Of a stretch of DNA of 64,000 bases, positions 19,997 through 28,202 are shown in pieces. The notes beneath the pieces are model-generated. The model did no database searches and was not told the origin of the DNA. It was given only the letters and a program-made list of their open reading frames with translations. The first letter of the stretch is position 1, and each line of letters opens with the position of its first letter. The DNA comes from Paludibacteraceae bacterium. Lineage in GTDB: Bacteria; Bacteroidota; Bacteroidia; Bacteroidales; Paludibacteraceae. Location of the stretch: the NCBI GenBank assembly GCA_017553575.1, contig JAFZKQ010000067.1, positions 1 through 64,000 on the forward strand. Direction: 5' to 3'. Made by a program: the position numbers and the translations under genes.

Positions 19997-22900
19997 ATGG
20001 CTAAGAAATTTGCAGAACACAGCAACTTCAACCTCTCGGAAATCAACAAGGAGGTCTTGAAACAGTGGAACGAGAACGATGTGTTCCACAAAAGTGTATC
20101 AACCCGCGAAGGAGCTCCCACTTTCGTATTCTTCGAAGGCCCTCCGTCAGCAAACGGAATGCCGGGCATCCACCACGTGATGGCTCGCTCCATTAAGGAT
20201 ATTTTCTGCAGATACAAAACCATGAAGGGATTCCACGTAAAGCGTAAGGCTGGTTGGGACACACACGGACTTCCTGTCGAACTGGGTGTTGAGAAGGAAC
20301 TCGGCATCACAAAGGAGGACATCGGAAAGAAGATCTCCGTGGACGACTACAACAAGGCTTGCCGCACCAACGTGATGAAATTCACCAAGGAGTGGACCGA
20401 CTTGACACAAAAGATGGGTTACTGGGTGGACCTCGAAAACCCATACATCACTTACGACAACAAGTATATCGAGACCTTGTGGTATCTCTTGAAGGAATTA
20501 TACAAGAAGGGATACCTCTACAAGGGTTATACTATCCAACCTTACTCGCCTGCAGCAGGTACAGGACTCAGCTCCCACGAGTTGAACCAACCAGGCTGCT
20601 ACCGTGACGTGAAAGATACGACCGTCGTGGCGCAGTTCAAGATGGTGGATCCTAAGCCTGAGATGGCGCAGTTCGGTACTCCATACTTCTTAGCATGGAC
20701 CACTACGCCTTGGACCCTCTCGTCCAATACGGCTCTTTGCGTCGGCCCGAACATCACCTACGTGGCTGTCCAATCCTACAACCCTTACACGGGTAAGCCT
20801 GCCACTTATGTGTTGGCGAAAGATTTGGTGAACGCCCACTTCAACCCTAAAGCTGCCGAGTTGGCTTTGGAGGACTACAAAGAGGGCGACAAACTCATTC
20901 CGTTCAAAGTGATTGCCGAATACAAGGGAACTGACCTTGTAGGCATGAAATATGAGCAACTCTTCGACTGGATCACACCTGAGAACGCTGACCAAGCATT
21001 CCGTGTCATCCCTGGCGATTACGTCACGACAGAGGACGGTACCGGTATCGTACATATCGCGCCTACCTTTGGTGCGGACGATGCGAAGGTGGCTAAGGCC
21101 GCCGGCATTCCTCCTCTTCAATTGGTCGACAAGTTCGGCAACCTTCGTCCTTCGGTAGACTTGACCGGTAAGTTCTATCTGTTGGCCGATTTGGACCCAG
21201 CCTATGTAAAGGGCCACATCAATGTTGAAGCTTACAAGAAATTCGAGGGCCGTTTCGTAAAGAACGCCTACGACCCTAACTTGACCGATAAGGACGAGAC
21301 TCTCGATATCTCCATCTGTATGGACATGAAGGTGACCGACAAGGCCTTCAAGATCGAGAAGCACGTCCACAACTACCCTCACTGCTGGCGTACGGACAAG
21401 CCTGTGCTCTACTATCCGTTGGATAGCTGGTTCATCAGGTCTACCAAGGCCCGTGAGCGTATGATCGAATTGAACAAGACCATCCAATGGAAGCCTGAAT
21501 CAACGGGTACAGGCCGTTTTGGAAAATGGTTGGAGAACTTGAACGACTGGAACCTTTCTCGCTCGCGCTATTGGGGTACTCCATTGCCAATCTGGCGTAC
21601 GGAAGAGGGCACGGAGGAGAAATGCATCGGTTCCATCGCAGAGTTGTTCGATGAGATCGAGAAATCCATCAAGGCTGGATTCATGAAGGAGAACCCTTGG
21701 AAGAACTTCAAGGTGGGCGATTACTCGAAGGAGAATTATGATCCTAAGAACATCGACCTCCACCGTCCATATATCGACAGCGTCATCTTGGTTTCCGACA
21801 GCGGCAAGCCAATGAAGCGTGAGGCGGATTTGATCGACGTTTGGTTCGACTCAGGTGCCATGCCTTTCGCTCAACAACACTACCCTTTTGAAAACAAAGA
21901 GGTTGTGGACAACGGCGAGTTCTACCCTGCCGACTTCATCGCAGAAGGTGTAGACCAAACTCGTGGTTGGTTCTTCACGTTGCACGCCATCTCCACCATG
22001 ATCAAGGATAGCGTCGCTTTCAAGGCCGTTATATCCAATGGTTTGGTGCTCGATAAGAACGGTAACAAGATGTCCAAACGATTGGGCAACGCAGTAGATC
22101 CGTTCGGTGCTATCGAGAAGTATGGTTCCGACCCGCTCCGTTGGTACATGATCACGAACGCATCCCCTTGGGACAACTTGAAGTTCGACACGGACGGTAT
22201 CGAGGAGGTTCGCCGCAAATTCTTCGGCACACTTTACAACACCTACTCCTTCTTCGCATTGTATGCGAATGTGGACAACTTCACCAACAGCCAACCACAG
22301 GTGCCAATGGAGAAACGTCCGGAAATCGACCGTTGGATCATCTCCTTGCTCAACTCCCTAATCAAGGAAATCGACGAGAGCTACAACGACTACGAGCCAA
22401 CCAAGGCCGGCCGTGCTATCTCCAATTTCGTCAACGACCACTTGAGCAACTGGTACGTGCGTTTGAACCGTAAACGTTTCTGGGGAGGCACACTCACCGA
22501 AGACAAATTGGCGGCATACCAAACCCTCTACACGTGCTTGGATACCATCGCCCGCTTGATGGCGCCTATCGCTCCTTTCTACGCAGACCAATTGTTCTTA
22601 GACTTGAACAACGCAACAGGTTGCGACAAGAGCGAATCCGTCCACTTGGCCAACTTCCCTAAATATGACGAGAAGTTGATCAACAAGCCATTGGAAGAGC
22701 GTATGCAATTGGCACAGGACATCTCATCCATGACCTTGTCCCTTCGTAAGAAAGAGAACATCAAGGTTCGCCAACCGTTGAAGCAAATCATGGTGCCTAT
22801 CTTGGCAGAACACGAGCAAGAGAACATCGAAGCCGTAAAGGATTTGATCATGAACGAGGTCAACGTCAAGGAGATCAACTTCGTGGACGATTCAGCAGGC

Positions 22901-23428
22901 ATCCTCGTGAAACGAATCAAGCCAGACTTCAAGAAACTGGGGCCTAAGTGCGGAAAGAACATGAAGGCAGTTGCCGCTCAGTTGCAAACCTTGCCACAGG
23001 AGGAGATTTCCAAGTTCGAGAAGAACGGCATATATGAAATCAACGTAGAGGGCAACGTCGTTACGGTGGAAAAGAGCGACGTGGAGATCCTCTCCGAAGA
23101 TATTCCAGGCTGGTTGGTTGCCAACAACGGAACGATTACCATCGCACTCGACGTGACAATCACGCCAGAGCTCCAAAAAGAGGGTATCGCCCGCGAGTTC
23201 ATCAACCGTATCCAGAACATCCGTAAGTCAAGCGGATTCGAAATCACAGACAAGATCCTCATCGACATCGAGAAGTCGGACAATGTAAACGATGCTGTGA
23301 CAGAGTTCAAGGAGTACATCTCCTCTCAAGTACTTGCCAACAACATCACATTGGTGGACAAGGTGGCCAACCCAACTGAGTTGGACTTCGACGATTTCAA
23401 GGTGAATATCGAGGTGAAGAAGGCGTAA
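19997..23428 (+). CDS. ileS: isoleucyl-tRNA synthetase
   Basis: Charges tRNA-Ile with isoleucine. The class I signature is present as PSANGMPGIHH (the HIGH region) and KMSKR at residues 691-695. The editing domain lies between them, and WFDSGAMPFAQ precedes the KMSKS loop. At 1143 residues with these motif variants it resembles the larger, eukaryote-like IleRS class rather than the E. coli type. Codon use is highly biased, as expected for an abundant protein. In many Bacteroidales it is followed directly by dksA-lspA; here those genes are 28 kb away. Confidence 0.97.
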   Translation: MAKKFAEHSNFNLSEINKEVLKQWNENDVFHKSVSTREGAPTFVFFEGPPSANGMPGIHHVMARSIKDIFCRYKTMKGFHVKRKAGWDTHGLPVELGVEKELGITKEDIGKKISVDDYNKACRTNVMKFTKEWTDLTQKMGYWVDLENPYITYDNKYIETLWYLLKELYKKGYLYKGYTIQPYSPAAGTGLSSHELNQPGCYRDVKDTTVVAQFKMVDPKPEMAQFGTPYFLAWTTTPWTLSSNTALCVGPNITYVAVQSYNPYTGKPATYVLAKDLVNAHFNPKAAELALEDYKEGDKLIPFKVIAEYKGTDLVGMKYEQLFDWITPENADQAFRVIPGDYVTTEDGTGIVHIAPTFGADDAKVAKAAGIPPLQLVDKFGNLRPSVDLTGKFYLLADLDPAYVKGHINVEAYKKFEGRFVKNAYDPNLTDKDETLDISICMDMKVTDKAFKIEKHVHNYPHCWRTDKPVLYYPLDSWFIRSTKARERMIELNKTIQWKPESTGTGRFGKWLENLNDWNLSRSRYWGTPLPIWRTEEGTEEKCIGSIAELFDEIEKSIKAGFMKENPWKNFKVGDYSKENYDPKNIDLHRPYIDSVILVSDSGKPMKREADLIDVWFDSGAMPFAQQHYPFENKEVVDNGEFYPADFIAEGVDQTRGWFFTLHAISTMIKDSVAFKAVISNGLVLDKNGNKMSKRLGNAVDPFGAIEKYGSDPLRWYMITNASPWDNLKFDTDGIEEVRRKFFGTLYNTYSFFALYANVDNFTNSQPQVPMEKRPEIDRWIISLLNSLIKEIDESYNDYEPTKAGRAISNFVNDHLSNWYVRLNRKRFWGGTLTEDKLAAYQTLYTCLDTIARLMAPIAPFYADQLFLDLNNATGCDKSESVHLANFPKYDEKLINKPLEERMQLAQDISSMTLSLRKKENIKVRQPLKQIMVPILAEHEQENIEAVKDLIMNEVNVKEINFVDDSAGILVKRIKPDFKKLGPKCGKNMKAVAAQLQTLPQEEISKFEKNGIYEINVEGNVVTVEKSDVEILSEDIPGWLVANNGTITIALDVTITPELQKEGIAREFINRIQNIRKSSGFEITDKILIDIEKSDNVNDAVTEFKEYISSQVLANNITLVDKVANPTELDFDDFKVNIEVKKA

Positions 23429-23448
23429 TAGCCTACAGTAAAAACATA

Positions 23449-23484
23449 CAAAAGGGCGGATCATTACACAATGGTTCGCCCTTG
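23449..23484 (+). terminator. ileS terminator
   Basis: A long stem with G-T pairs (AAGGGCGGATCATT / AATGGTTCGCCCTT, ACAC loop) begins 20 nt after the ileS stop. No long T-run follows. The ATG at 23471 lies inside this stem, which argues for the later ATG as the next gene's start. Confidence 0.6.
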
Positions 23485-23500
23485 TATAAAAATCGCAAGC

Positions 23501-23743
23501 ATGGAAGGACAAGCAAGAACCCCCGAAGGCGACCAAATGCGTTATATGGTCTTTGTTATTGAAGCGGCTGCTCGCAAGATGGGCATCTCGCCTTCCGAAC
23601 TTGTGGAGCGATTGGAACGTCAAAACCTCATCGACGGACGGTTAATCCGTTTCTATGACGTGTTGCACACACAGAGCGTAGAATACGTGGCGGATGACAT
23701 TATCGAAACCTTGCAAAACTACGAGGCGGATGGAAAAGAATAA
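23501..23743 (+). CDS. DUF3791-family small protein
   Basis: 80 residues. It fits the DUF3791 pattern: YMVFVIEAAARKMGISPSEL, then a second helix ending FYDVLHTQSVEYVADDI. DUF3791 proteins are small helical proteins usually encoded next to DUF3990 genes, as here. The start at 23501 avoids the ileS terminator stem. The reading frame ends 14 nt inside the next gene. Plausible role is antitoxin or regulator of the DUF3990 protein; this is inferred from gene order, not shown. Confidence 0.7.
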   Translation: MEGQARTPEGDQMRYMVFVIEAAARKMGISPSELVERLERQNLIDGRLIRFYDVLHTQSVEYVADDIIETLQNYEADGKE

Positions 23744-24230
23744 GATTCTCTATCATGGTGGCACTGTTGAGGTGAATGCCCCTCTTGTGAATGTGGGCCG
23801 CCCCGATTTAGATTTCGGTCAAGGATTCTATGTCACAAACAATCGTGAACAAGCCGAAAAATGGGCTGTTGCGAAATCTTCAAGGAAGGAATGGCAAAAG
23901 GCGGTTGTCAACGTATACCATTTTGACGTAGAAGCCTTTTTATCAGAAAAATACGCCATGAAAATTTTCCCAAAATATGACCAAGCTTGGCTAGATTTTG
24001 TGGCAGATAGTCGCAAGGGAAAATCTCCATGGATGGATTGGGACTGGATTGAGGGTGGTATCGCCAATGACAGTTTCATTACCACAGTGGATGCCTATGT
24101 GGATGGATTCATCACCTCAGAGCAAGCCATCGACAGACTTGTAAAAGAAGAGTTGCGTCATCAAATATGCATCCGCAATCAAGAGATTATTGATCGTTAT
24201 CTTGTCTTTGAAAAATACGAGGAAATATGA
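23730..24230 (+). CDS. DUF3990 protein, ADP-ribosyltransferase-like
   Basis: 166 residues from ATG 23730. The N-terminus ILYHGGTVEVNAPLV followed by DFGQGFYVTNNREQAEKWA is the DUF3990 signature, a family placed in the ADP-ribosyltransferase-like fold group: the H of YHG and the GFYVT strand correspond to NAD-binding elements. It overlaps the DUF3791 genes on both sides (14 nt upstream, ATGA overlap downstream), so the three are translated as a unit. This could be a toxin that modifies a host target, held by its neighbours. Activity and target are unknown. Confidence 0.72.
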   Translation: MEKNKILYHGGTVEVNAPLVNVGRPDLDFGQGFYVTNNREQAEKWAVAKSSRKEWQKAVVNVYHFDVEAFLSEKYAMKIFPKYDQAWLDFVADSRKGKSPWMDWDWIEGGIANDSFITTVDAYVDGFITSEQAIDRLVKEELRHQICIRNQEIIDRYLVFEKYEEI

Positions 24231-24430
24231 AAGATTATATTCTATACCGCAAGATAGCTCGTGTCATCCTCCAATTGGCCGATGAGTTAGACATCTCCCC
24301 TAAACGGGCAATGTTGCTGTTTTATCGCTCTAAGGTGGGGGAGCAGATGCATGACCCCAAGTATGGCTACCAAATCATGTCCGATACTTATATCGTCAAT
24401 GATATAAAAGCGGAGATTGCGGGTAGATAA
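24227..24430 (+). CDS. second DUF3791-family small protein
   Basis: 67 residues (ILYRKIARVILQLADELDIS, then YQIMSDTYIVNDIKAEI), of the same general type as the protein at 23501. It starts on an ATGA overlap with the DUF3990 stop codon. Two different DUF3791 proteins flanking one DUF3990 gene suggests that both contribute to its control. Confidence 0.65.
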   Translation: MKDYILYRKIARVILQLADELDISPKRAMLLFYRSKVGEQMHDPKYGYQIMSDTYIVNDIKAEIAGR

Positions 24431-24457
24431 ACATTATTTTCCCCCATCATACCCACC

Positions 24458-25003
24458 ATGAAAAAGAAATTATTCATTCTATTCCTCCTGCTATCCGTAA
24501 GCGCCTTCGCTTATTGGGCATACCAACAAAGAGGTTACAAGGAGGGTGATATCCTCTTCCAAGTCTCGAAGAGCCATCAATCCCCATTGATTCAGAAAGC
24601 GACTGGGTCGAAATGGTCCCATTGCGGCGTCGTGGTTGAGAAGAACAAGAAGATGTATGTGCTGGAAGCCTCCAAGGTGGTCAAGCTAACACCCTTGCAG
24701 GAGTGGATCAAGCGAGGGAAAGACGGGAAGGTGAAGAAGATGCGTGTGAAAAGAGAACCTGTAAAAATCAAATACAAGAAATACCTTGGTAAACCATACG
24801 ACCTTGCCTTCAAGTTTGGCAATGACAAATGGTATTGCTCAGAACTAATCTACGACATCTACAAGACACAATTAGGCATAGAGCTTTGTCACCCTCGGAA
24901 GATCCGTGAGTATCGTATCGACGGTATGGAGGATGTCCTCAAGAAAAGAGGAATGAACCCCGATCAAATGGTGGTTGCCCCTTGTGATTTATTGAACTAT
25001 TGA
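24458..25003 (+). CDS. YiiX/YebB-like NlpC/P60-related cysteine hydrolase
   Basis: 181 residues. An N-terminal membrane segment or signal (about 4-20) is followed by a permuted papain-like fold: GDILFQ near residue 31, the catalytic His in SKWSHCGVVV, and the catalytic Cys in KWYCSELIYDIY. This family cleaves amide bonds in peptidoglycan peptides or lipids. The length matches the family. It starts 27 nt after the DUF3791 gene and could be read through from it. Confidence 0.75.
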   Translation: MKKKLFILFLLLSVSAFAYWAYQQRGYKEGDILFQVSKSHQSPLIQKATGSKWSHCGVVVEKNKKMYVLEASKVVKLTPLQEWIKRGKDGKVKKMRVKREPVKIKYKKYLGKPYDLAFKFGNDKWYCSELIYDIYKTQLGIELCHPRKIREYRIDGMEDVLKKRGMNPDQMVVAPCDLLNY

Positions 25004-25012
25004 TTATATTTG
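24982..25012 (+). promoter_or_regulatory. promoter of the decayed DUF4377-like gene
   Basis: TTG at 24982-24984, a 20-nt spacer and TATATTTG at 25005-25012 form an exact -33/-7 pair, overlapping the end of the preceding gene. Confidence 0.55.
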
Positions 25013-25042
25013 TGATATGACATTCATATTCAATTAATTACA

Positions 25043-25490
25043 ATGGTCTTCGTATATACAAATCTCTCCTAGCAATCCTGCTGATCCTCTTCTCCGCCAG
25101 CCTCGGTTTCTCGCTAGATAACCAAGCGCAATACATGAAGATCCATCGAAATAGAATTGTGGTCAACGATTCGTTGTGCTATCAGGTCAGGGAAGGTTTT
25201 AGTTGGCGAGACACAACCCCTTGGGAACCTTTCTGCGGGGAGTTCGACAATTTCTATTTCGAGGAAGGATATCCTGGAGGCTATACCATTTATGTGAAGG
25301 AATACACCCCAAAGCGGACACCATCTATGTGATAAAAACAGTTGGTCGGGAAAGCAGCGATTCTCGGGAATATCAGAAACGTAAGATGGATATAATCAAA
25401 TCGAATTGTGAAGAGTGTAAGCGCATGAGGGAGAAGGTGCGAACCGGCACGATCCGAGCCAGCTCCGCTTCGAGGAAGCGGAAGAGATAG
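25043..25490 (+). pseudogene. DUF4377-like secreted protein, broken by two frameshifts
   Basis: Frame 1 reads a hydrophobic signal-like segment (KSLLAILLILFSASLGFS) into KIHRNRIVVNDSLCYQV and a body with EPFCGEFDNFYFEEGY. The ATG at 25043 is out of frame with it, so a first frameshift lies at about 25046-25065. At about 25310, in a run of four C, the frame is lost again. The next frame continues sensibly with ADTIYVIKTVGRESSD and ends at 25490 in a basic tail. The Cys-Tyr-Gln-Val, Trp and FxEEGY pattern resembles DUF4377. With an intact promoter in front, this looks like a recently disabled gene, though a sequencing error in the C-run is possible for the second break. Confidence 0.55.
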
Positions 25491-25631
25491 AGGAATGCTT
25501 CCCTTGACGTGTACGTATTGAGAGAAATAGACCCATTCGTTTTTTGCAAGATTTATCTATGATCATAGAGGCTGTTGGCGCTTTGGCTTTGCTAGGCAAT
25601 ACCGTCTATGGACGGAAGGTAAAAATGTTTC
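25491..25631 (+). other. decayed sequence without an intact gene
   Basis: Short coding-like fragments in different frames (for instance VLREIDPFVFCKIYL, then MIIEAVGALALLGNTVYG) run into the repeats that follow. They look like leftovers of one or more lost genes. Confidence 0.3.
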
Positions 25632-25718
25632 CTACTGCGGATTTTCATTGAAAAACTGAAGTGGCACTACGGATTTTCAATCAAAAACCGAAGTAGAACT
25701 GCGGATTTTCAAGATTTC
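25632..25718 (+). repeat. three imperfect direct repeats of about 32 nt
   Basis: The unit core CTRCGGATTTTCA recurs at about 25635, 25667 and 25699. The first two copies continue with AAAAACTGAAGT-like sequence and the third is cut short. There are no spacers between units. The array lies 38 nt before the ATPase gene and may be its operator or an end sequence of the inserted gene. Confidence 0.7.
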
Positions 25719-25755
25719 TATGTACATTTGTCTTGCATTCTATAAAAGATAAAGC

Positions 25756-26892
25756 ATGATAGAGAGGAAGTTAAACATAACAGACGAGGAGGAAAGCATC
25801 TTTCTGTTCGGCGCAAGGCAAACAGGGAAGACAACTTTCTTAATGGAGCGATACCCTAAAGCAACGTATATCGACCTATTAGAGACCGATTTGCTGGACA
25901 GATACCGCAAAAAGCCCTCTTTGCTAAGGGAGGCCTACCAAAACCTTCCTGAATCCTCTTTGATTATCATTGACGAGATTCAACAAGTGCCAGAGCTACT
26001 GAATGAGGTCCATTGGCTAATCAGCAGAAAGCACCTGCGCTTTATCCTTTGTGGCTCCAGTGCGAGAAAACTTCGCAGAGAAGGAGTCAACACCTTAGGT
26101 GGCCGTGCCATCCCCTACTACATGTACCCCTTGACAAGTGCAGAGATTCCTAATTTTGACATAAATAGAGCATTACGGAATGGACTGCTTCCCCGCCACT
26201 ATTTAAAAGAAGATGCTACTGCTTTGCTGAGAGCCTATGTCGGCATCTATCTGAAGGAAGAGATCCAAGCCGAGTCGCTCGTCAGGAATCTCACCAACTT
26301 CTCACGTTTCTTGGAAATCGCCGCCCTAACAGATGGGGAAATGGTAAACTACCAAAACATCGCCACCGATTGTGGTGTAAGTGCGAATACCGTGAAGGAG
26401 TACTTCCAAATACTGGAAGACACCCTGCTGGGACATATGATACCTGCCTATACGAAAGTGAAAAAGAGAAGATTGGTACAATCTCCTCGCTTTTATCTTT
26501 TCGACGTCGGTGTAACCAATTATCTTTTAGGAAGGAATGATTTGCGCCCAGGGACACCGGAATACGGGCATGCTTTTGAACATCTGATCGTCCAAGAGAT
26601 CATCGCCTTCCTTGGCTATTCCCATAGCCAAACGAAGCTCTCCTATTGGCGGACATACACACAGATAGAAGTGGATGTGGTGTTGGGTGATGCAGAGGTG
26701 GCCATCGAGATTAAATCCGCCACAGAGATCCAAAACAAACATTTGAAAGGGCTTAAGGCTTTTCGTGAGGAGCATCCTGAGAGCCGTCTAATTATTGTCT
26801 CACAAGACCGCATCAGCAGGGTGTCTGACGACATCGAATACTTCTATTCGCTCGACTTCCTGAAAAAGTTGTGGAACGGGGAAATAGCATAG
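25756..26892 (+). CDS. AAA ATPase with DUF4143 nuclease-like domain (1 of 2)
   Basis: 378 residues. The N-terminal ATPase has Walker A GARQTGKTTF (about residue 19) and Walker B SLIIIDEIQQ, plus the sensor-like FILCGSSARKL. A winged-helix region follows (LTDGEMVNYQNIATDCGVSANTVKEYF), then the DUF4143 domain with the PD-(D/E)XK-like pattern IEVD...AIEIK near residue 300. Members are widespread in Bacteroidetes, often in many divergent copies and patchy in distribution. Their function is unproven; defence, DNA handling or selfish spread have been considered. It is preceded by direct repeats and is not obviously in an operon. Confidence 0.85.
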   Translation: MIERKLNITDEEESIFLFGARQTGKTTFLMERYPKATYIDLLETDLLDRYRKKPSLLREAYQNLPESSLIIIDEIQQVPELLNEVHWLISRKHLRFILCGSSARKLRREGVNTLGGRAIPYYMYPLTSAEIPNFDINRALRNGLLPRHYLKEDATALLRAYVGIYLKEEIQAESLVRNLTNFSRFLEIAALTDGEMVNYQNIATDCGVSANTVKEYFQILEDTLLGHMIPAYTKVKKRRLVQSPRFYLFDVGVTNYLLGRNDLRPGTPEYGHAFEHLIVQEIIAFLGYSHSQTKLSYWRTYTQIEVDVVLGDAEVAIEIKSATEIQNKHLKGLKAFREEHPESRLIIVSQDRISRVSDDIEYFYSLDFLKKLWNGEIA

Positions 26893-26925
26893 TTTTCCAC
26901 ACCTATTCAATGAAGACGGAAGGTA

Positions 26926-27837
26926 TCAATAGCTTTTATTAATCTGATAACCAGCCGCACCCTCCAACGCAGAAACCAAATCATCACGAAGAGAGTCTGG
27001 TTGCAGGACCCGCACTTGGTCGGCCATGGTCATCAATTTCTGGATGAAGTCCCATGATGGGTAGACCGTCAACTCGAAGAGGCTCTCATCTTCGTTCTCC
27101 CAGACGATTCGTTGAGAAGGGTGCAATGGCGAGGACTTGAGATAATTGGCATATTGGGAAGTCGAAAGAAGTTGGACAGTCACAGGTGGCTCTTTGGTTG
27201 ACCAAATACCGTAATAGTCCTTAAAATACTCCTCTAGAGAGAAATCCTCACGACGAGAAAATTTCTCCTCCGCCACCTCCAAATCGTGAATCCGATCCAA
27301 GCCGTACGTGCGGAAGCCTCCCTTTTGAGGATCCCAAGCCACCAAATACCAACGTTTATCGAACTCCTTCAGTCCGTAAGGATAGACAGCACGGACGCCC
27401 TCCATCTCTTGCCAAATATAACGGTAGACAAAACGCACAACCCTACGATCGGCGCAAGCGGAGATAAGGGTATGGATATTTTCCGATCCTTCCGTGCCAC
27501 AATGTTGAAGTTGGACATACTCCTCGATGTTTTTCTGGGAATGGAGCGAATGCTGCAGGTCGAACATCTCAATCATACGGAGATTGACCTCCTCATAGAT
27601 AGAGCCGTTGCTCCGAATGAAATAGAGGGACTCTGACCCACAACAAATTTCGATGCCGAACAATTCCAATATATCATTCTTGTCCCGCTGAAACGTCCTT
27701 TGAGTATACCCCACAGCCTGCAATCCCCTATCGTGGTAAGCGTCCTCCACCGCCCGCCGGATTTCCTCAAACGACTTCGGCGCATTCAGCACTTTAACAA
27801 TAGTGGCGTATCGGATAAAATATTCTTGTTTAGGCAT
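26926..27837 (-). CDS. WYL-domain transcriptional regulator
   Basis: 303 residues. A helix-turn-helix-like N-terminus (RYATIVKVLNAPKSFEEIRRAVEDAYHDRG ... YTQRTFQRD, quoted in parts) precedes the WYL ligand-sensing domain at about 125-200, with the name motif in KRWYLVAWD. The C-terminal WCX-like extension (VQLLSTSQYANYL) follows. WYL regulators often control phage-defence or DNA-damage genes and bind nucleotides or single-stranded DNA. It converges on the ATPase gene at 25756, and its targets are not evident. Confidence 0.88.
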   Translation of the reverse strand: MPKQEYFIRYATIVKVLNAPKSFEEIRRAVEDAYHDRGLQAVGYTQRTFQRDKNDILELFGIEICCGSESLYFIRSNGSIYEEVNLRMIEMFDLQHSLHSQKNIEEYVQLQHCGTEGSENIHTLISACADRRVVRFVYRYIWQEMEGVRAVYPYGLKEFDKRWYLVAWDPQKGGFRTYGLDRIHDLEVAEEKFSRREDFSLEEYFKDYYGIWSTKEPPVTVQLLSTSQYANYLKSSPLHPSQRIVWENEDESLFELTVYPSWDFIQKLMTMADQVRVLQPDSLRDDLVSALEGAAGYQINKSY

Positions 27838-27965
27838 AAAGGTGGTATTTAAAATTCACTTAAAGATAAGAAAGACAAGCCATAAAGCAAAGATTCATTT
27901 CACAAAAACCGTTTGTTTTTTGATGGGAGTTGAAGGAAAGCTATTGAATGAGTAAGAGGTACCCT

Positions 27966-28076
27966 TAAGGCTGGAAGCCTTCCCTATTAGTAACCGATTG
28001 CACCGCAGGTGCTGTCGGAAGGGAACGATGAGGAAGAAAAGGCTGGAAGCCTTCGTATCATGGGCAATAGGAAGAA
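27966..28076. repeat. nested hairpin element in the 27838-28202 gap
   Basis: Two copies of AAGGCTGGAAGCCTTC, each itself palindromic, at about 27969 and 28040 flank a hairpin CCGA-GCACC / GGTGC-TCGG. The outer arms CCTATT / AATAGG also pair. The rest of this 365-nt gap holds only AT-rich sequence, the WYL gene's upstream region and the palindrome described next. Confidence 0.55.
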
Positions 28077-28133
28077 CTCAATCCTCAAAAACGGTATTTA
28101 ATTCCTAAATTGTGGTAAGAAAGTACAAATATC

Positions 28134-28170
28134 TTATACAAATTTGGAATTGTATTCCAAATTTGTATAA
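28134..28170. repeat. left palindrome flanking the DUF4143 ATPase gene
   Basis: Perfect 17-bp inverted repeat (TTATACAAATTTGGAAT and its complement) with a 3-nt centre. It overlaps a plausible promoter: TTG at 28144-28146 and TAACTTTA at 28168-28175. It could therefore act as an operator between the -33 and -7 elements. Confidence 0.8.
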
Positions 28171-28202
28171 CTTTACAAAATCAAATTGAATATCAGAAAG
28201 AT

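Noticed and set aside
23471-23500. Earlier start of the first DUF3791 gene
   Set aside because: It falls inside the ileS terminator stem.
25632-25718. CRISPR array
   Set aside because: Repeats are contiguous with no unique spacers, only three units, and no cas genes are near.
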